From: Myxococcales bacterium
GTDB lineage: Bacteria; Myxococcota; Polyangia; Polyangiales; Polyangiaceae
Length of the DNA stretch: 7,938 nt
Assembly: GCA_020430865.1 (NCBI GenBank)
Contig: JAGQIY010000040.1
Span: 1 to 7,938 of the forward strand
Direction: 5' to 3'
Positions 5,132-7,938 of the stretch are shown here, one piece after another (the first letter of the stretch is position 1; the number at the start of each line of letters is the position of its first letter). Both the position numbers and the translations under genes were made by a program. Under the pieces are notes generated by a model. It was not told the origin of the DNA. It made no database searches and saw only the letters and a program-made list of their open reading frames with translations.

Positions 5132-5872
5132 TTGGCCACGAACTTCGATGACATCGGGGCGACGTTTCCGCTCTTCGCGGCCGCCGTGGAAGAGGCGGCG
5201 GAGTACGTCGGCCTCTCCACCTGTTGCCTCACCGGCGCAGAGCAGGTGCCTTGTTTCCGTCTCGGCATGGGTTGCGCGCTGATGATCGAGTGTCCCGAGT
5301 GCCACGCCATCAACGGCCTCGACTGCGACGAGCGAGAAGACGAGGTCTGCCATGAGTGTGCCGACCTCGTGCATTTTCCAGATGGAATGTCTGACGAGAT
5401 CGTCGTCTCCTACGCCGCGCTCAGGGACTTCCGGGCGGCCATCAGCAAGGACACCGAGTTCGGAATGATCACCTGGGAGCAGGCGCAGAGCGGCCTGACT
5501 CATGGCGTGCCGGGCGGCAGCGGCCTGCGCCACTCCGAGCGTGTGCCGCTGGTCGAGCTAGGCGAAGACTGGGTCGGAGCCCGACTCGATCCAGAGGTCA
5601 TGCGCGAGCTGTTGACGACACCAACGTACATCTCCTGGCAGGGTGAGCGCTGGCTCTTCGATGGCGGTACGCCGGGGATCTATCAGGGTTGCTGGACCCA
5701 GGCAGACTTCAAGCACCACGCCGGCGCGAGCGATCCGCAGGCCTTCTTCCAGCAGGTCGTCGAGTGCAAGGAGCGCTGGATGTGGAAGGCGCTGGAGGGC
5801 GGGCGCATCAGCGTGTACGTGTTCCAGATGCCGAGCAGTGGGCGCTTTCGCGCGCACTGGGACATGGACTAG
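5132..5872 (+). CDS. CbrC-like (UPF0167/PF03691) zinc-ribbon protein
   Basis: The 246-residue product has a Cys-rich N-terminal half: CC at 31-32, C41, C48, and the pairs CPEC (54-57) and CHEC (73-76), which look like a zinc ribbon. The second half has TPTYISWQGERWLF (163-176), an Asp/Phe-rich stretch, and a closing YVFQMPSSGRFRAHWDMD (229-246), recalling the C-terminus of CbrC-family proteins. E. coli CbrC, controlled by CreB, affects colicin E2 tolerance; the general role is unknown. From memory, relatives carry further Cys pairs where this protein has FDGG (176-179) and MPSS (233-236), so a second metal site may be lost. The only start in the frame is TTG at 5132, without a clear ribosome binding site. 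A stop at 5099-5101 closes the frame upstream, and the next Met is residue 46. The stop codon overlaps that of the convergent lipoprotein gene. Family assignment is moderate. Confidence 0.62.
   Translation: MATNFDDIGATFPLFAAAVEEAAEYVGLSTCCLTGAEQVPCFRLGMGCALMIECPECHAINGLDCDEREDEVCHECADLVHFPDGMSDEIVVSYAALRDFRAAISKDTEFGMITWEQAQSGLTHGVPGGSGLRHSERVPLVELGEDWVGARLDPEVMRELLTTPTYISWQGERWLFDGGTPGIYQGCWTQADFKHHAGASDPQAFFQQVVECKERWMWKALEGGRISVYVFQMPSSGRFRAHWDMD
5869..5872. other. Shared CTAG holding both convergent stop codons
   Basis: The palindrome CTAG supplies TAG on the plus strand (5870-5872) for the CbrC-like gene and TAG on the minus strand (5871-5869) for the lipoprotein gene. The coding regions overlap by four bases, leaving no room for a terminator outside coding sequence. 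Confidence 0.85.
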
Positions 5873-6819
5873 TAGCCGCAGCGCCGCCGGAAGCGCCGCA
5901 GGCAGTCTCTCTCCAGCTGTTCGCAGGTTCGCTCGCAGCGATTTCGCTCGTTGTCGCCCACTCGGTAGCTCATCCAGCAGTCGCGTTCGCAGTGATCGCG
6001 ATCGTTTCCGCAGTCGTAGCTGTAGCCGTCACAGTCTGCAGGCAGCTCGTCGATCTTGCGCAGGAGCGCGTCGCGTCGCCCCTCCAGGGCGCTCAGCTCT
6101 GCTGGGTCTATGGCTTCGCTGTAGACCTGAACGACGACGCCACCGCGTCCGTTCGATTGCACTGGTGGCCCGGTCAGGTCACCGAAGTAGAAGCGCAGCG
6201 TGCCCTTGCTCAGTGGGCAAAATCGCCCGGAACCAAGCATCTGCCCAGCCACCGCGGCGCCGCCGACGCTGCCCTCGCTCTCGGTCTTGGTGCGCCAAGA
6301 GAAGTGCGTCATGGCCTTGCCCGGCTCGGCGTCGGGGGCGAGGGTGGCCAGCATGAAATAGCAGCGCCCGCGCTCCACCGCGTGCACCACACCCGAGAAG
6401 TTCTCGAGCCTTCCGCTGATCGGGGGTGCGTCGGGCGTCATGTTGCCCAGCGTCACTCCGAGGCGCTCCTCGATGCGCTTGCGATCCCGAGCCACGGGAT
6501 CTCCTGGATCGTTGATGCAGTGAGGCACCGCCGTGAGCTTCAAGCCCGAGCAAGGCCGCTGGGCACTTCGACTCACGCAGTCGTGCTCCTGTCCGGCGCA
6601 CCACTCGCAAGCAGGTTGCATGACGCATGCGTCGCAGCTCCGTCGCGCCGCACACGGGTCTGGCGAGTCGGTGCTCAGCGGGGCTCCGGACGTCCCTGGA
6701 GGGGCCCCTGGCTGCGGATCGGGGTTGGTCGGGGGGGAGACGGCACCGCTCTGGCAGGCTGCGCTCAGGGCGGAGACAGCGCAGACGACGCAAACCCTCA
6801 CCCCCAAACCCACCCCCAT
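5869..6819 (-). CDS. Cys-rich lipoprotein with a PSI-type domain
   Basis: The 316-residue product is exported. Hydrophobic residues 1-21 end in LSAAC, suggesting lipidation at Cys22, though the -3 residue is Ser, so the lipobox is imperfect. A Pro/Gly/Ser linker follows (23-55). Cysteines 56, 62, 65, 71, 74, 81 and 90, with CEWC at 71-74, match a PSI (plexin-semaphorin-integrin) domain. Residues about 131-235 form a globular, probably beta-rich part containing RGRCYFM (150-156) and FCPLSKGTLRFYF (200-212). A short helix (about 240-258) leads to a tail with eight cysteines (263, 270, 277, 281, 295, 299, 306, 314), including two CX3C motifs. The protein probably sits in the outer membrane facing the periplasm or the outside. 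I chose the ATG at 6819 because it places the signal peptide at the N-terminus; a GTG at 6855 would add 12 polar residues. No specific function is known. Confidence 0.78.
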   Translation of the reverse strand: MGVGLGVRVCVVCAVSALSAACQSGAVSPPTNPDPQPGAPPGTSGAPLSTDSPDPCAARRSCDACVMQPACEWCAGQEHDCVSRSAQRPCSGLKLTAVPHCINDPGDPVARDRKRIEERLGVTLGNMTPDAPPISGRLENFSGVVHAVERGRCYFMLATLAPDAEPGKAMTHFSWRTKTESEGSVGGAAVAGQMLGSGRFCPLSKGTLRFYFGDLTGPPVQSNGRGGVVVQVYSEAIDPAELSALEGRRDALLRKIDELPADCDGYSYDCGNDRDHCERDCWMSYRVGDNERNRCERTCEQLERDCLRRFRRRCGY

Positions 6820-6941
6820 GCACCGAGCGTAGTCTTTCGTCTGCGTCTCGGCCACAGCAGGCTTTGCGAGGGCCGGCAGTCGCGGCAGGCTCCGACGAGA
6901 CGAGCGCGAACGAGGGACCGAACGGCGGCAAGGAACGAAGA
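6820..6941. promoter_or_regulatory. Divergent promoter region, lipoprotein and phosphoesterase genes
   Basis: The 122 bases between the two divergent starts must hold the promoter for each gene unless transcription comes from further away. I could not find a convincing -35/-10 pair on either strand. AGGA at 6931-6934, seven bases before ATG 6942, is the ribosome binding site of the phosphoesterase gene. Confidence 0.35.
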
Positions 6942-7748
6942 ATGCATCTCACGCACCAGGTAGAGCAGCTCGAAGGCGTGCACCGGCGAGTCGGCTGCAT
7001 CGGCGACGTGCACTGCGAGGACCGGCTGCTCGAACGCGTGCTCCGGCAATTCGCTTCAGCGGACCTCGACCTGGTGGTGTGCGTCGGAGACCTGATGGAC
7101 GGCTTTGGTGATCCGAACCGCACCATCCAGCTGCTTCGAGCCCACGACGTGCGCACGGTGCGCGGTAACCACGACCGCTGGTTCCTGACCGGTGCCGAGC
7201 GCGATCTGGCGGTGACCACGCCCGCGGACTCGGTGGACGAATCCTCGAGGAACTACCTCGAGGCGCTCCCCGTCAGCCTCGACTTCGAGACGCCGCGTGG
7301 CCGCGTGAAGCTGTGTCATGGCCTCGGGAACGACGACCTGCTGAGCGTCAAACCCGATGACTCCGGCTTTGCGCTCTCGACCAACGACGGCCTGATCAGT
7401 CTGCTCGAAGGACCCTGGCGCTGGGTGATCAACGGTCATACGCACCAGGTGATGTTGCGACAGTTCGGGCTCCATCATTCCGTGGTGGGCAGCGAGCCCA
7501 TCGACGTCCCGGGTGTGGAGGCCTCGCTCGGCATCGTCAACGCGGGCACCCTGCTCCGCGGATACCCCCAGGGCTTCGTCATCGTGGACTTCTCGCTGCC
7601 CACCGGCGACCCCGGGCAGTCCCGCGAGCGGAGTCCGCCCGCCGGACACCTCGAACACTGGTCGCTGCCGCCCGGTCCGGACGGCTACTGGCCGGAAGAT
7701 GGCAGCGCTGGCGAGCCGACGTCGATCGCCGTGCTGAGCCTGGAGTGA
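6942..7748 (+). CDS. Calcineurin-like metallophosphoesterase (YfcE/MJ0936-like)
   Basis: The 268-residue cytoplasmic protein carries the metallophosphoesterase motifs in order: GDVH (21-24, metal ligands Asp22 and His24), GDLMDG (49-54, Asp50), GNHD (75-78, Asn76 and His77), CHG with His126, and GHTH (165-168, His166 and His168). Together these form the two-metal site that cleaves phosphomono- or diesters. The YfcE/MJ0936-like type is suggested by the compact core; the substrate cannot be read from sequence. A tail of about 45 residues rich in Pro and Gly (about 220-268) follows the core and looks unstructured. The frame is open for 105 more codons upstream, but ATG 6942 has a good ribosome binding site (AGGA at 6931-6934) and lies just before the first core strand, whereas the upstream part is antisense to the lipoprotein gene. 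A DUF2277 gene follows after 61 bases and may share its transcript. Confidence 0.9.
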   Translation: MHLTHQVEQLEGVHRRVGCIGDVHCEDRLLERVLRQFASADLDLVVCVGDLMDGFGDPNRTIQLLRAHDVRTVRGNHDRWFLTGAERDLAVTTPADSVDESSRNYLEALPVSLDFETPRGRVKLCHGLGNDDLLSVKPDDSGFALSTNDGLISLLEGPWRWVINGHTHQVMLRQFGLHHSVVGSEPIDVPGVEASLGIVNAGTLLRGYPQGFVIVDFSLPTGDPGQSRERSPPAGHLEHWSLPPGPDGYWPEDGSAGEPTSIAVLSLE

Positions 7749-7809
7749 TGGCCGCCACTGGCCCTACCGCGAGGAATCAGCAACGCCCCCTAGAGAGAGA
7801 GTCCGAGCC

Positions 7810-7938
7810 GTGTGTCGCAACATCAAGACCCTGTTCAACTTCGAGCCACCAGCCAATGAAGCCGAGATCCGCGCCGCCGCGCTGCAGTTCGTGCGCAAGC
7901 TCTCGGGCTACAACACTCCCTCTCAGGCCAACGCCGAA
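7810..7938 (+). CDS. DUF2277 family protein, N-terminal part (runs off the window)
   Basis: A GTG at 7810 opens a frame whose 43 codons continue to the window edge. The start reads as (M)CRNIKTLFNFEPPA, then EIRAAALQFVRKLSGYN. This is the characteristic beginning of DUF2277 (PF10041) proteins, small cytoplasmic proteins usually under 100 residues and of unknown role, so perhaps half is visible. The family normally begins Met-Cys-Arg-Asn, which supports this GTG. A purine-rich GAGAGAGAG ends about ten bases upstream and is the likely, if poor, ribosome binding site. The metallophosphoesterase gene ends 61 bases earlier on the same strand with no terminator-like structure between. Confidence 0.9.
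   Translation, partial: MCRNIKTLFNFEPPANEAEIRAAALQFVRKLSGYNTPSQANAE

Noticed and set aside
6627..6941. A 105-residue N-terminal extension of the metallophosphoesterase
   Set aside because: The frame is open but Arg/Pro/Ser-rich and antisense to the lipoprotein gene. ATG 6942 has a good ribosome binding site and fits the start of the core fold.
5689..6963. A 424-codon plus-strand frame opposite the lipoprotein gene
   Set aside because: The minus strand has a signal peptide, a PSI cysteine pattern and sensible composition. The plus frame has none of these.

Overview
The window is a stretch of high-G+C bacterial chromosome (roughly two-thirds G+C by eye). It looks like a myxobacterium-type (Myxococcota, probably Polyangia) genome. 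The pointers are long antisense open frames caused by the base composition, a secreted beta-barrel protein with a Tyr/Gln/Pro repeat linker, a PSI-type Cys-rich lipoprotein, and an accompanying set of DUF427, DUF2277 and CbrC-like proteins. This placement is inference from gene style, not from a marker gene. No tRNA, rRNA, CRISPR array, insertion sequence or phage gene was recognised.

Layout. 1-103 is an extremely G+C-rich non-coding end (12 A/T in the first 100 bases) with a strong hairpin. 104-973 (-) encodes a secreted Pro-rich beta-barrel protein. 1103-2131 (-) is class I fructose-1,6-bisphosphatase (fbp). 2132-2611 is a 480-base divergent intergenic region, unusually rich in inverted repeats. 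2612-4096 (+) is leucyl aminopeptidase (pepA). 4279-4800 (+) is a DUF427 protein. 4801-5131 has no confident gene, only a 39-codon candidate. 5132-5872 (+) is a CbrC-like zinc-ribbon protein. 5869-6819 (-) is a PSI-domain lipoprotein whose stop codon overlaps that of the preceding gene. 6942-7748 (+) is a metallophosphoesterase. 7810-7938 (+) is the start of a DUF2277 protein that runs off the window.

How the genes relate. fbp (gluconeogenesis) and pepA (peptide turnover) diverge from one shared regulatory region. I see a weak promoter candidate for each and several structures between them: an 11-bp dyad around the fbp promoter candidate, a G-quadruplex motif, and a chain of mutually exclusive RNA pairings. 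The metallophosphoesterase and DUF2277 genes may be co-transcribed. The other genes look like unrelated single units, and I see no defence island, biosynthetic cluster or toxin system. The points most worth a second look are the fbp/pepA intergenic region, the Cys-rich lipoprotein architecture, and the CbrC-like gene with its TTG start and missing C-terminal cysteines.
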